Assembly: GCA_052289195.1 (NCBI GenBank)
Contig: DAWAJD010000006.1
Coordinates: 6,470-70,469, forward strand
From: UBA4644 sp900555855
Lineage (GTDB): Bacteria > Bacillota > Clostridia > Oscillospirales > Butyricicoccaceae
Length of the DNA: 64,000 nt
Reading direction: 5' to 3'
Shown here piece after piece: positions 36,401-43,788 of the stretch. Under the pieces are notes generated by a model. It saw nothing but the letters and a program-made list of their open reading frames with translations, did no database searches and was not told the DNA's origin. The position numbers were made by a program, and so were the translations under genes. Each line of letters starts with the position of its first letter. The first letter of the stretch is position 1.

Positions 36401-36815
36401 TCTCCGCCTGCAGCAGCATCTCTGCCGAAACGGAGCAGGCCTGCAGCTCCTTTACCGCCTCCAACAGCTTTTCCGTAAGCTGAGGCCGGCCCGCCTTCCG
36501 GTAATACTGCAGCGCGGAGCGCACCGCCGTCAGCGCCCGGTGCATGGTGAGGACCTGTCCGCCGGCGTCCATGGTCACCGCGCCGAAGCCCACCGCCTCC
36601 AGAACATCGTCCGTCAGCTTGCTGAAGGTGGTCACCTGGGCATATTCTCCCGCCCGGTTGCCGCAGCAGGCCAGAAGCGCCCGCTCCATCTGGTGGGAGC
36701 CGCTTTCCGGCACCAGCAGCAGCGAGCGCAGTCCGCGCTGTGCCCGGGATCGGATCCGATCCAGCAGCGCCTGTCTTCCGTCCCTGCCGGGAGCATAGGT
36801 CCATAGGGTCAGCAT
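33459..36815 (-). CDS. addB: ATP-dependent helicase/nuclease subunit B
   Basis: Second subunit of AddAB, 1118 residues. The N-terminal helicase-like part scans for Chi; the C-terminal RecB nuclease domain has GKIDRVDGYIR and VDYKTG near residues 890-910. Four cysteines for a [4Fe-4S] cluster are present: one in STCRFSYFMQYG near 745 and three in CKFCDFRAAC near 1060. The usual N-terminal Walker A (GRxGSGKT) is replaced by PGRDGRQALL, with no Lys or Ser/Thr, so ATP binding there is probably lost. In Bacillus AddA is the only motor, so function can be kept. The start follows AGGAGGAG. Confidence 0.95.
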   Translation of the reverse strand: MLTLWTYAPGRDGRQALLDRIRSRAQRGLRSLLLVPESGSHQMERALLACCGNRAGEYAQVTTFSKLTDDVLEAVGFGAVTMDAGGQVLTMHRALTAVRSALQYYRKAGRPQLTEKLLEAVKELQACSVSAEMLLQAEKMSPKLHDLGLIYAQYMAFCQNGPLDPSARIDLAAARLAESGLVRETELCILGFEGFTAQKYAMLEALLQAAEGVTAALQLGKDRLIYGEQRKTIQRLQRMAARCGVETVQQALSPDPAGKDPVIGALGEALFDHGSAGWKDCNAVSLYEVSGTNEECELAAALLRQKALSGVRLREMAVVCGDLEQYGPLLAAAFEKYEIPLFLSEKTDLLQKPALAAALGALEALEDGLSFESVIAWLRCGLCGIPRDGLDRLENYCFQWQIRGQRWLEPFTAPTCGYGLPARDETERLAALEALRSRIAAWLGPFRQALAKAKTGGQFAAALQEHYEQICLEEHLEDRCKALQLAGFGREAAETAQLYQILQNALEQFSAALEQEPMDRREFLKLLKLVLRQYDVSAIPPSLDSVLAVSFERLPEERLRHVVIVGGQEGVFPPEKPSLSILGEGDRAALERLGIELTQKAEERAWQQQCCAARAVSAPAESLAVTCPRRLPDGSPCRQSYLFRRIAQLCSITPEQEETLEQLRLTAKEPLMETACKANELSPSPVEKAALSALTVWPERAAFLQSLRAYDCAPRGPVHDPALVRQLYGSQLNMTASRLEKVSTCRFSYFMQYGLKAQPRRQARFGAPEIGTFVHYVMEHTVRELCNMPDAVPEAVAAKYVNDYLENHLPPGPRSARFLALFAEAGRMVCQIAGNVWEEIQAGAFRPVCFELNFSRNHGDLPPLTLQEGGVMLSVSGKIDRVDGYIRGNTLYLKVVDYKTGKKEFRLSDVLYGLNLQMFLYLMMLKQSGPAALDSFSGCGGVQRTEPCGALYVPAKTPYLFREPGETDEKFQSRLDQELRRIGLVRDDGDLLEAMEHGGRFRFLPVSLKKDGSFGERSSLVSALQLNGLLHKTEETLRRIARQISAGDIEADPYRINWKENACKFCDFRAACHFDTTMEKDCLRYLPKLEEKAVRELLEKEEEERLRRNGPEGEEEWL

Positions 36816-36842
36816 GCGTTCTCCTCCTGAGTCTTTTTTGCT

Positions 36843-36851
36843 ATTTTATCA
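36843..36851 (-). promoter_or_regulatory. Extended -10 promoter for addBA
   Basis: On minus, TGATAAAAT (TG-n-TAAAAT) about 28 bp before the addB start. No good -35 box is seen at the right distance. Confidence 0.5.
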
Positions 36852-36921
36852 CAGTTTCCTCCGCTTGGCACCTGTTTTTCGCAAAAAGTCCGCACAGCGG
36901 CCCTTTGCCCCCGCCCTTTTC

Positions 36922-36950
36922 TTGACCTGCCGCAGGATACCGGTTATAAT
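36922..36950 (+). promoter_or_regulatory. Sigma-A promoter for the glycosyltransferase-csaB gene
   Basis: TTGACC (36922-36927) and TATAAT (36945-36950) with a 17-bp spacer, 46 bp before the start codon. Divergent from addBA. Confidence 0.8.
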
Positions 36951-36996
36951 AGGCTTGATCGTGCAAAACGATCCCGAAGCATTCTGGAGGCCTGTT

Positions 36997-39207
36997 ATGA
37001 AAATATTCCATGTTGCCGGCGGCGGCGACCGCGGCGGCGCGAAGACCCATATCCTTGCTCTCTGCTCCCGGCTGCAGAAGGAGCACGACCTGCAGCTGAT
37101 CAGCCTGCGCTCCGGCGATTTTCCGGAGTCGGCCCAGGCTGCCGGCATCCGCACCACCACCTTTTTTTCCTGGTTCGTTCCCTATGATTATTACCGCCTG
37201 ATCCGAAAGGTCCGGCGGGAAAAGCCGGAGATCGTCCATTGCCACGGCGCCAAGGCCAACATTGCGGGCCTTCTGGTCAAGCTCTTCTGCCATACCACGG
37301 TGGTCTCCACCGTCCACAGCGACTATCAGCTGGATTATCTCAGCTCTCTGCCCAAGCGGCTCTCCATCGGCTTTCTGAACGCCAGAGCCCTGCGGCATAT
37401 CGACTACTATGTCACCGTCTCCGAGCTGTTCAAGCAGATGCTCATTTCCCGGGGCTTTGACCCGCTGCGGTGTATGGTCATCTACAACGGCCTGGATTTT
37501 CAGGACAAGGCGGAGCCCTTCGACCGGGAGGCCTGGCTTCGTCAGGCCGGCATCGACTATCAGCCCGGCGATGTGGTCCTGGGGATCCTGGCCCGGCTGA
37601 CGCCGGTAAAGGACATCCCCACCCTGCTCCATGCCTTTGCGCAGGCCCGGAAGGAAGATCCGCGGCTCAAGCTGCTCATCGGCGGCGACGGAGAAGACGC
37701 GGAAAAGCTCAAGGTCCTGGCCCGGCAGCTGAAGCTGGGCACCAGCGTCAGCTTTATGGGCTGGGTCACCGATGTGAAGCACTTTTTTGCCGCCTGTGAT
37801 ATTGATGTGCTGTGCTCCATCTCCGAATCCTTCCCCTATTCCATTCTGGAGGGCGTTCGGGAGGGCTGCGCCGTCATCACCTCCGATGTGGGCGGCATGC
37901 GCCGTCTGATCGAACAGGGCGAGAGCGGCTATATCTTCCATCCGGGAGACCGGGAGGCCTTTGCCCGGTATATTCTGGAGCTTTCCCGCGACGGGGAGAA
38001 GCGCCGCGCCTTTGCGCAGAAGCTCTATGAACGGGCATCGCAGCTCTATTCTCTGGACAGCATGGCCGCCACGCAAAGCCAGATCTATGAGAACATCCGC
38101 CATCTGCAGTCGCTGCCCAAGCGCAGCGGCGTCCTGATCTGCGGCGCTTACGGCCGGGGCAATTCCGGCGACGAGGCCATCCTCCGGGCCATCATCACCT
38201 CCATGCGCTCCATCGACCCGCTGATGCCCCTGACCGTCATGACCCGCAAGCCCCGGGAGACCCGTCTGCTCTATGGCGTCCGGGCCATTTATACCTTCAA
38301 TATCCCGCGGTTTCTCCGCTGCGCCCGGAAGACGCAGCTCTTTATCAACGGCGGCGGCAGCCTGATCCAGGATTCCACCTCCAACCGTTCTCTTTACTAT
38401 TACCTCTTCACCATCTGGGCCTCCCGCCATGCAGGCGCCCATGTGCTCATGTATGGCTGCGGCATCGGCCATGTGGCCCGGCCCTCAAACCGGCGGCTGG
38501 CCCGGCTGGTCCTGGACGACAGCGCCGAGCTGATCACCGTCCGGGACAGCATCTCCCTGGACGAGCTCCACGAGATGGGGATCACAAAACCCACCGTGCG
38601 GCCCTCTGCCGACCCGGCGCTGAGCCTTCAGCCCGCCCCGGAGGAAGACGCCTGTCAATATCTGCGGCAGCACGGGCTGGATCCCGACGGGCGCTACATC
38701 TGCTTCTCCATCCGCCAGTGGAAGGATTTTGACAATTATCAGGCCTTTGCTGAAGCGGCGGACTACGCCTGGAGCACCTATGGGCTGGAGACGGTCTTTA
38801 TGCCCATCGAGCAGCCCTCCGACATTCCTCCCTCCCAGAAAACGGCCCAGCTGATGCACTGCAGGAGCCATTTCCTGCCTGCGCCGGACTATGTGGAGCT
38901 GACCATGGCGGTGCTCCGGCGGATGAAGCTGGTCTGCGCCATGCGGCTCCATGCGCTGGTCTTTTCCGCCGCCGCCAATACGCCCTTCCTGGCGGTCTCC
39001 TACGATATCAAGGTCTCCAGCTTTATGAAATATGTGGGCAACCCCTCCTGCTGTGATCTGACGGAGGTCACCGGCGCGTTTCTCTGCCGGCAGATCGACC
39101 GGATCATGCGCCAGCCGGAGGATTATCAGAATTATGTTCTCCGCCTGCAGGCGCTGGAGGCGGAAAACACCCGGGCCGCCCGGGAGCTGCTGGGCGCCGC
39201 AGAATAA
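36997..39207 (+). CDS. csaB: Fusion of a GT4 glycosyltransferase and polysaccharide pyruvyl transferase CsaB
   Basis: 736-residue two-enzyme protein. Residues 1 to about 370 form a family 4 glycosyltransferase: MKIFHVAGGGDRGGAKTH at the N-terminus, HCHGAKANIAGLL near 82, and the EX7E motif starting at ESFPYSILE (residue 277). Residues about 377-736 are CsaB: GAYGRGNSGDEAILRAI near 382, INGGGSLIQDSTS near 450 and MRLHALVFSAA near 648. CsaB adds ketal-pyruvate to a wall polysaccharide so that SLH-domain proteins can dock. The fusion predicts that one protein both builds and pyruvylates a secondary wall or exopolysaccharide. There is no signal peptide, so it acts on the cytoplasmic side. No SLH-domain gene lies in the window. 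Confidence 0.88.
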   Translation: MKIFHVAGGGDRGGAKTHILALCSRLQKEHDLQLISLRSGDFPESAQAAGIRTTTFFSWFVPYDYYRLIRKVRREKPEIVHCHGAKANIAGLLVKLFCHTTVVSTVHSDYQLDYLSSLPKRLSIGFLNARALRHIDYYVTVSELFKQMLISRGFDPLRCMVIYNGLDFQDKAEPFDREAWLRQAGIDYQPGDVVLGILARLTPVKDIPTLLHAFAQARKEDPRLKLLIGGDGEDAEKLKVLARQLKLGTSVSFMGWVTDVKHFFAACDIDVLCSISESFPYSILEGVREGCAVITSDVGGMRRLIEQGESGYIFHPGDREAFARYILELSRDGEKRRAFAQKLYERASQLYSLDSMAATQSQIYENIRHLQSLPKRSGVLICGAYGRGNSGDEAILRAIITSMRSIDPLMPLTVMTRKPRETRLLYGVRAIYTFNIPRFLRCARKTQLFINGGGSLIQDSTSNRSLYYYLFTIWASRHAGAHVLMYGCGIGHVARPSNRRLARLVLDDSAELITVRDSISLDELHEMGITKPTVRPSADPALSLQPAPEEDACQYLRQHGLDPDGRYICFSIRQWKDFDNYQAFAEAADYAWSTYGLETVFMPIEQPSDIPPSQKTAQLMHCRSHFLPAPDYVELTMAVLRRMKLVCAMRLHALVFSAAANTPFLAVSYDIKVSSFMKYVGNPSCCDLTEVTGAFLCRQIDRIMRQPEDYQNYVLRLQALEAENTRAARELLGAAE

Positions 39208-39221
39208 TTGTACCGTTTTTT

Positions 39222-39249
39222 GGCCAGCCTTCCATGGAGAGGGCTGGCC
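39222..39249 (+). terminator. Weak terminator hairpin after csaB
   Basis: 8-bp stem (GGCCAGCC and GGCTGGCC) with a 12-nt loop and a poor T-tract (GTTTCT). Confidence 0.45.
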
Positions 39250-39284
39250 GTTTCTGAAAAAATCTGAAGAACCGCCCCCGCCCA

Positions 39285-39312
39285 TTGCGCGCCCTCCGGC
39301 TCCTTTTATAAA
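39285..39312 (+). promoter_or_regulatory. Possible sigma-A promoter for the PstS-like gene
   Basis: TTGCGC (39285-39290) and TATAAA (39307-39312) with a 16-bp spacer, 45 bp before the start. Confidence 0.45.
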
Positions 39313-39357
39313 ATAGGCTTAGCAAACCGCGCTTGCTGGAAGAAAGAAGGTCTTTTT

Positions 39358-41721
39358 ATGAAAAAACTGCTGGCATTGCTGCTGGTGGCCATGCTTTTGC
39401 TCTCCTCCTGCGGAACAAAGCCGGAAAAACCGCCCGCCCCGGACAAGCCTTCTGTCGAGGCTCCGGCAAATCCTACGCCGGAGGAGCCTGCGCTTCCGGA
39501 GGAGCCTGCATCTAACGAAGACGAGCTTGCCTTTCTGCGGGAAAACTTTCCCCGGCTGGACGGCTCCACCTCGCTGATCCCGCTGGAGGCCGGCATCCGC
39601 TCCGCCATCTTCGGCCTTTCCATGGAGGAAGCCCAGAAGGATGTGGTCCATTCCACCACCTGGGGCTCCTTTTCCAAGCTGCTGGAGGGGCAGGCGGACA
39701 TGATCTTCTCCACGCCCATCTCGGAAGAGCAGGAGACCATGGCGCTGGAGGCCGGCGTGACGCTGGAGCAGACGCCCATCGTCCGGGAGGCCTTTGTGTT
39801 CGTGGTGAACGCAAAAAATCCCGTGGACACGCTGACGCAGCAGCAGATCCGGGACATTTATTCCGGAAGAATCACCAACTGGAAGGAGCTGGGCGGCGAA
39901 GACGAGCCCATCGTTGCCTTCCAGCGAAACACGGATTCCGGCAGCCAGAACTATATGCTGGACTTTATGGGTGACACGCCGCTGATGGACGCGCCGGAGG
40001 AGCTGCGGCCCGCCAGCATGAGCGGGCTCATGTCAGTGATCGCTCCAAACGATGGCTCTCTGGGCTCCATCGGCTATTCCGTCTATGCCTATGCCGCAGA
40101 TATGTACGGTCTTGGCGACAGCATCAAGTTTATCCGGCTGGACGGCGTCGCTCCAAGCAAGGCCACGATGATCTCGGCGGAATATCCGCTGACCAGCTTT
40201 AACTATGCCATCTACCGCGCCGACGCCCCGGAGGACGGCGCAGTCCGCCGGCTGGCAAGCTGGATCACCTCCTACGACGGTCAGCTGGCCATCGCCAAGG
40301 CAGGCTATGCCACGCTGGAGGAGATCGGCTTTGACTATCCCAGCCAGACGCTGGCGAAGTATTCCGCCGCCGGAACGGGCATGGAATATCCGGGCAGCAT
40401 CCCCTCCTACGAATATATCATCCCCATGGAGGAGGAGCGCTTTGCCGGCTGGAGCGAGGATCAGCTGGGCTTCTGCTTCCGGTTTTCCGGCAGCGATTAC
40501 GACCCCAGCTTTTTGACGGATCCGGCGCTCCGGCAGCAGGTCCGGGATTTTATCGAGGCCAGCGCGCCCATCGTCACCCAGGACTATGAAAGCATGCAGC
40601 GCATGATCCGGCAGGTCAACAGCAGCACCGACAGCACCTGGCTCCGCTACGAAGAGGGGCTGGGCTATCTCTCCCAAGACACGCAGCTGGACAGCAAGCA
40701 CTACGCCGTGGCCGCCACGGTGAAAAACGGCTATCTTTCCGTTGCCGTCACCATGGGCTATACCGATAACATCATGGACGGCTACCCCCGCTTTTACCGC
40801 ACGGAGACCGCCGTCTGGGATCTGCTCTCCGGCCGGCGGCTGGCGCCGGAGGAGCTGTTTTATCAGGGCGTGGACATCGCGGCGGCGCTGAACGACTATC
40901 TTTCCCTGCGGGTCCAGCAGCGGGAGGATGAGTTTGCCGGTGATTACCGGATGAAGACCGCCTTTGCCGGGCTGACGGAGCAGGGCTGGCACCTGACGGC
41001 CGACGCCATCTATTTCGATCAGGACAACCCCTATTTCGCCTGCGGCTACCGGTTTTCCCTGCGGGATCTGCCGGAGGGGCTGATGGTCACGGAGCAGCCC
41101 AGAGATATGTCCTCCGCCCTGAACACCGCCTGCGCCAAGCAGTTCCGCCAGGTGCGGACCAGCCATGTGAATATGCAGGTGGAGGAACAGGGGCTCTGCT
41201 CCTATGCCCTGCTGAAGGAGGGCGCTTATCCCGGCTGGCAGGCCATCAACCGGACCATTCAGGATTATATGGAAACCTATTGCAGCAACGAAGCCATCTA
41301 CGCCTATTATGCGGGGCTTGGCATTTCCGATCCTTCCTTTGATCTGGGCTCGTTTGACTACGGCATGGCCGATCTGGGCGGAAAATATATTCTTCTGACC
41401 AGTTCGGTGCCCGGCGTCTGGGTCCAGAACCCGGCGGGCTACGGCGAGCTGGATCCCTCGCTGGACTATCCCCACTGGCGGCATTTTATCTTCGACGCGG
41501 AGACCGGGCAGGAGCTGCAGTGGACCGATCTGCTGCAGGAGGGCTGGCAGGACGCCGTCATCTACCGCAATGAAAACCGGTTCCTGCCGGACGAGCGCTA
41601 TGTGCTCACCTACCTGTGGAACGATGCGGCCGCCGGCCCCACCTTCGTCTTTCAAAAGCCTCAGGACGAGAGCTACAGCAGCATCCGCCTATGCATCCCC
41701 TCGGAGCTTATCCGCTGGTAA
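39358..41721 (+). CDS. Lipoprotein with PstS-like phosphate-binding domain and extra C-terminal extracellular domain
   Basis: 787-residue surface lipoprotein. Signal peptide with lipobox LSSC (Cys18), then a Pro/Glu linker to about residue 50. Residues about 60-330 resemble PstS-type binding proteins (DGSTSLIPLEAGI near 62, IYSGRITNWKELGG near 163, QRNTDSGSQNYM near 185). The remaining 400 residues are unrelated to PstS and look like a DUF3298/RsiV-type extracellular domain, with beta-rich sequence and several aromatic motifs. No pst permease or ATPase gene is next to it, so a sensing or scavenging role is as likely as transport. Monocistronic, ending at a strong terminator. Confidence 0.75.
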   Translation: MKKLLALLLVAMLLLSSCGTKPEKPPAPDKPSVEAPANPTPEEPALPEEPASNEDELAFLRENFPRLDGSTSLIPLEAGIRSAIFGLSMEEAQKDVVHSTTWGSFSKLLEGQADMIFSTPISEEQETMALEAGVTLEQTPIVREAFVFVVNAKNPVDTLTQQQIRDIYSGRITNWKELGGEDEPIVAFQRNTDSGSQNYMLDFMGDTPLMDAPEELRPASMSGLMSVIAPNDGSLGSIGYSVYAYAADMYGLGDSIKFIRLDGVAPSKATMISAEYPLTSFNYAIYRADAPEDGAVRRLASWITSYDGQLAIAKAGYATLEEIGFDYPSQTLAKYSAAGTGMEYPGSIPSYEYIIPMEEERFAGWSEDQLGFCFRFSGSDYDPSFLTDPALRQQVRDFIEASAPIVTQDYESMQRMIRQVNSSTDSTWLRYEEGLGYLSQDTQLDSKHYAVAATVKNGYLSVAVTMGYTDNIMDGYPRFYRTETAVWDLLSGRRLAPEELFYQGVDIAAALNDYLSLRVQQREDEFAGDYRMKTAFAGLTEQGWHLTADAIYFDQDNPYFACGYRFSLRDLPEGLMVTEQPRDMSSALNTACAKQFRQVRTSHVNMQVEEQGLCSYALLKEGAYPGWQAINRTIQDYMETYCSNEAIYAYYAGLGISDPSFDLGSFDYGMADLGGKYILLTSSVPGVWVQNPAGYGELDPSLDYPHWRHFIFDAETGQELQWTDLLQEGWQDAVIYRNENRFLPDERYVLTYLWNDAAAGPTFVFQKPQDESYSSIRLCIPSELIRW

Positions 41722-41740
41722 GCCCTACCCATAGCAAAAC

Positions 41741-41772
41741 GGCACCCTGACGAGCCTTTTCGTCAGGGTGCC
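41741..41772. terminator. Strong terminator between the PstS-like gene and yqhY
   Basis: Perfect 13-bp stem (GGCACCCTGACGA and TCGTCAGGGTGCC), 6-nt loop. T-rich on the plus side (TTATGTTTTTT) and GTTTTG on the minus side. Confidence 0.9.
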
Positions 41773-41795
41773 TTATGTTTTTTATCGTTTCCGGA

Positions 41796-42134
41796 TCATT
41801 TCAGCGCCAGGCCCGCCACGAACACATTGACTGCGGCCACCTCGATGCCCGCCGCCGCGTCCACGGCCAGCTTTACCGCCCGCTGGACGGCCTTTGCCGT
41901 CTGGGAAAACACCGTCCCCTGCTGCACCAGGATATGCACCTCGATGGTGCAGACGCCGATCTCGCTGAGCTCCACCCGAACGCCCTTCACCGCGGCCTGG
42001 GGAACATTGGCCAGCCCAGCCACGCCGGAGACGGCCAGCGCCGCTTCCGCGGCGATCTCGCCCAGGGCGGCAAAGGAGATCAGGATGCGGCCATCCTCCT
42101 CCTGCAGATCCAGATATGCCTTTTCTTCGGCCAT
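41796..42134 (-). CDS. yqhY: Asp23/Gls24 family envelope-stress protein (YqhY-like)
   Basis: 112-residue Asp23-fold protein. Features are GRILISFAALGEIAAEAAL near residue 12, GVAGLANVP near 40 and VKLAVDAAAGIEVAAVNVFVAGL at the end. In Bacillus, YqhY influences acetyl-CoA carboxylase activity and lies in spoIIIA-accBC-yqhY-nusB. Here it follows spoIIIAH directly with accBC and nusB missing. It has its own sigma-A promoter at 42169-42197, so it can be made in vegetative cells. Confidence 0.9.
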   Translation of the reverse strand: MAEEKAYLDLQEEDGRILISFAALGEIAAEAALAVSGVAGLANVPQAAVKGVRVELSEIGVCTIEVHILVQQGTVFSQTAKAVQRAVKLAVDAAAGIEVAAVNVFVAGLALK

Positions 42135-42168
42135 CGTCCTTCAGCTCCTCTTTTGGTAGGATGGCTCT

Positions 42169-42197
42169 ATTTTAGCGGATCTTTGCCCATTTTGCAA
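42169..42197 (-). promoter_or_regulatory. Sigma-A promoter for yqhY
   Basis: On minus, TTGCAA (42192-42197) and TAAAAT (42169-42174) with a 17-bp spacer, in the gap after spoIIIAH. Confidence 0.75.
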
Positions 42198-42202
42198 GAG
42201 CT

Positions 42203-42760
42203 TTATTCCGCTTCGATGATGCGGATGGCCTCCGCCGCCACATTGGCTTCGCTGATGACGATATCCCGGATGCGGGCCACATCCGTATCCTGCAGGCCGG
42301 TCTCCGTTTTTGCCACGATGACATTGACGCTGCTGTCGTTGACAAAGGCCACGCAGTCCTGATAGCCCTTGGCGATGACCAGGCTCTCGATCCGGGCCTC
42401 CACCATGGCGTTGCCCGCCATCAGCTGGATACTGGTGCTGGCGGCCGTCCGCGCTTCCTCTGCCGCGCCCTCATTTTCCGCCGTCTGCGTCAGGATCCCA
42501 ACGGCTTCGTCTCTGGCCTGCTGGCGGGAGAGCCTGGCCTGAGCAAAATAAGCGCTGCCCTGTCCCGCCGTCTGCTCTGCCTGCTCCAACGGATCTGCCC
42601 CGGCGACGCCGTCTACCAGGACGGATTCGCCCAGCACCTTGCCGTCGGCCTGCTGCTGCCCCTCCTCCAGCGGATCGCCCTTGCTGTAATACCAGTTGAG
42701 ATAGACCGCCACGCACAGCATCAGCGCCACGACAGAATAGATCGCTCCTCGTTTTTTCAT
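42203..42760 (-). CDS. spoIIIAH: Stage III sporulation protein AH
   Basis: Mother-cell ring protein that pairs with forespore SpoIIQ to form the channel or feeding-tube complex. 185 residues: one N-terminal membrane helix (residues 7-25), a Gln/Gly/Ala-rich linker, and a C-terminal YscJ/FliF-like ring-building domain with VIAKGYQDCVAFVNDSSVNVIV near residue 128. Last gene of the spoIIIA operon, 12 bases after spoIIIAG. Confidence 0.93.
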   Translation of the reverse strand: MKKRGAIYSVVALMLCVAVYLNWYYSKGDPLEEGQQQADGKVLGESVLVDGVAGADPLEQAEQTAGQGSAYFAQARLSRQQARDEAVGILTQTAENEGAAEEARTAASTSIQLMAGNAMVEARIESLVIAKGYQDCVAFVNDSSVNVIVAKTETGLQDTDVARIRDIVISEANVAAEAIRIIEAE

Positions 42761-42772
42761 GGGTATTGCCTC

Positions 42773-43309
42773 CTATTGTTTCATTTTTGAGATCACGATA
42801 TGGTCGCTGGGGATCCCTGTCAACGACTGCACGATCCTCGTCACGGCCAGCTGCACCGTGGGGCTCCCGCCCCCCTCGCACACCACTGCCGCCCCCAGAT
42901 AGACCGGGCTTTCCTGCCGGCGGGTCACCGGCGTCTGGCTGCCGCCGGCATTGACGGTGACCAGCTGGCTCTGGCGGGAAAGCGTCTCTGCTGCGCCCTC
43001 GCCGCTGCGGGATTCGGTTTTGTCGTAGGCATAGATGCTCTCGCTGCCGCTTTTGACCGTCAGCAGCACCTGCGCCCTGCCTACGCCGTCCATCTGCTCC
43101 AGAATGCTCCGGAGCCGCGTCTCCAGCCGGGCGACGCTCTCCTCCGCGGTCTCCTCCTCCGCCGAGAGGGAGGGCGCCGCCGCGCTTTTTTCGCCGCTGG
43201 GCCAGAGCATCAGCGCCAGCCCCAGCGCACACACCAGAAGAACATATTTATACTTATGGAACAGGGCCTTCCAATATGCCGGGGCCTGTAATTTCTCAAA
43301 TGCTTTCAT
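42773..43309 (-). CDS. spoIIIAG: Stage III sporulation protein AG
   Basis: Ring-forming component of the SpoIIIA-SpoIIQ complex. 178 residues: membrane helix near 22-40, a Ser/Glu-rich linker, then a ring-building-motif domain with RLRSILEQMDGVGRAQVLLT near 70 and VVCEGGGSPTVQLAVTRIV near 145. The start overlaps the spoIIIAF stop by 4 bases. Confidence 0.93.
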   Translation of the reverse strand: MKAFEKLQAPAYWKALFHKYKYVLLVCALGLALMLWPSGEKSAAAPSLSAEEETAEESVARLETRLRSILEQMDGVGRAQVLLTVKSGSESIYAYDKTESRSGEGAAETLSRQSQLVTVNAGGSQTPVTRRQESPVYLGAAVVCEGGGSPTVQLAVTRIVQSLTGIPSDHIVISKMKQ

Positions 43310-43788
43310 AGCTTTCCCTCCCGGATCACGATCTGCTCTCTTGTTATGCCCAGCTGCAGCGGAAGCTCCTCCATCAGCTGCTGCAGGCCCGCCGGGGCAA
43401 GCTCCGGCAGCAGCAGCTCCACCTGCGTCACCGTCACCTGTCCTTCCTGCAGCGCGCAGGTCACATGGGCCTCGCAGGAGATGCCGCGGGCCGCCGCCAT
43501 GCGGACCACCTCCTGGGCCAGCCCCTGCTGCGTCTGGTGCAGAAGCTCCGTCATCGTCTCCTGCCGGGCCTGCTCCACCGTCTGGTCCAGCTCCGCCTCA
43601 TAGGCGGAAAAGGGCAGCTCCGGGAGCGTCTGTCCCTGCAGGGTGGTCAGCACAAGGATCAGCATCACGCAGGCGCAGCAAAAGCGCAGGATCTCCTTTC
43701 TGGCTCCGCTGCCGCCCAGCGACAGCAGCGCGCCGCAGAGCGCGCCCGCCGCCGTCAGCCGCAGCAGGACATGGACCAGCGTCTTCAT
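43306..43788 (-). CDS. spoIIIAF: Stage III sporulation protein AF
   Basis: Membrane component of the SpoIIIA complex; 160 residues with two N-terminal helices (about 5-25 and 33-50) followed by a soluble domain (EQARQETMTELLHQTQQGLA near 70). The start at ATG 43788 overlaps the spoIIIAE stop (ATGA). Confidence 0.88.
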   Translation of the reverse strand: MKTLVHVLLRLTAAGALCGALLSLGGSGARKEILRFCCACVMLILVLTTLQGQTLPELPFSAYEAELDQTVEQARQETMTELLHQTQQGLAQEVVRMAAARGISCEAHVTCALQEGQVTVTQVELLLPELAPAGLQQLMEELPLQLGITREQIVIREGKL

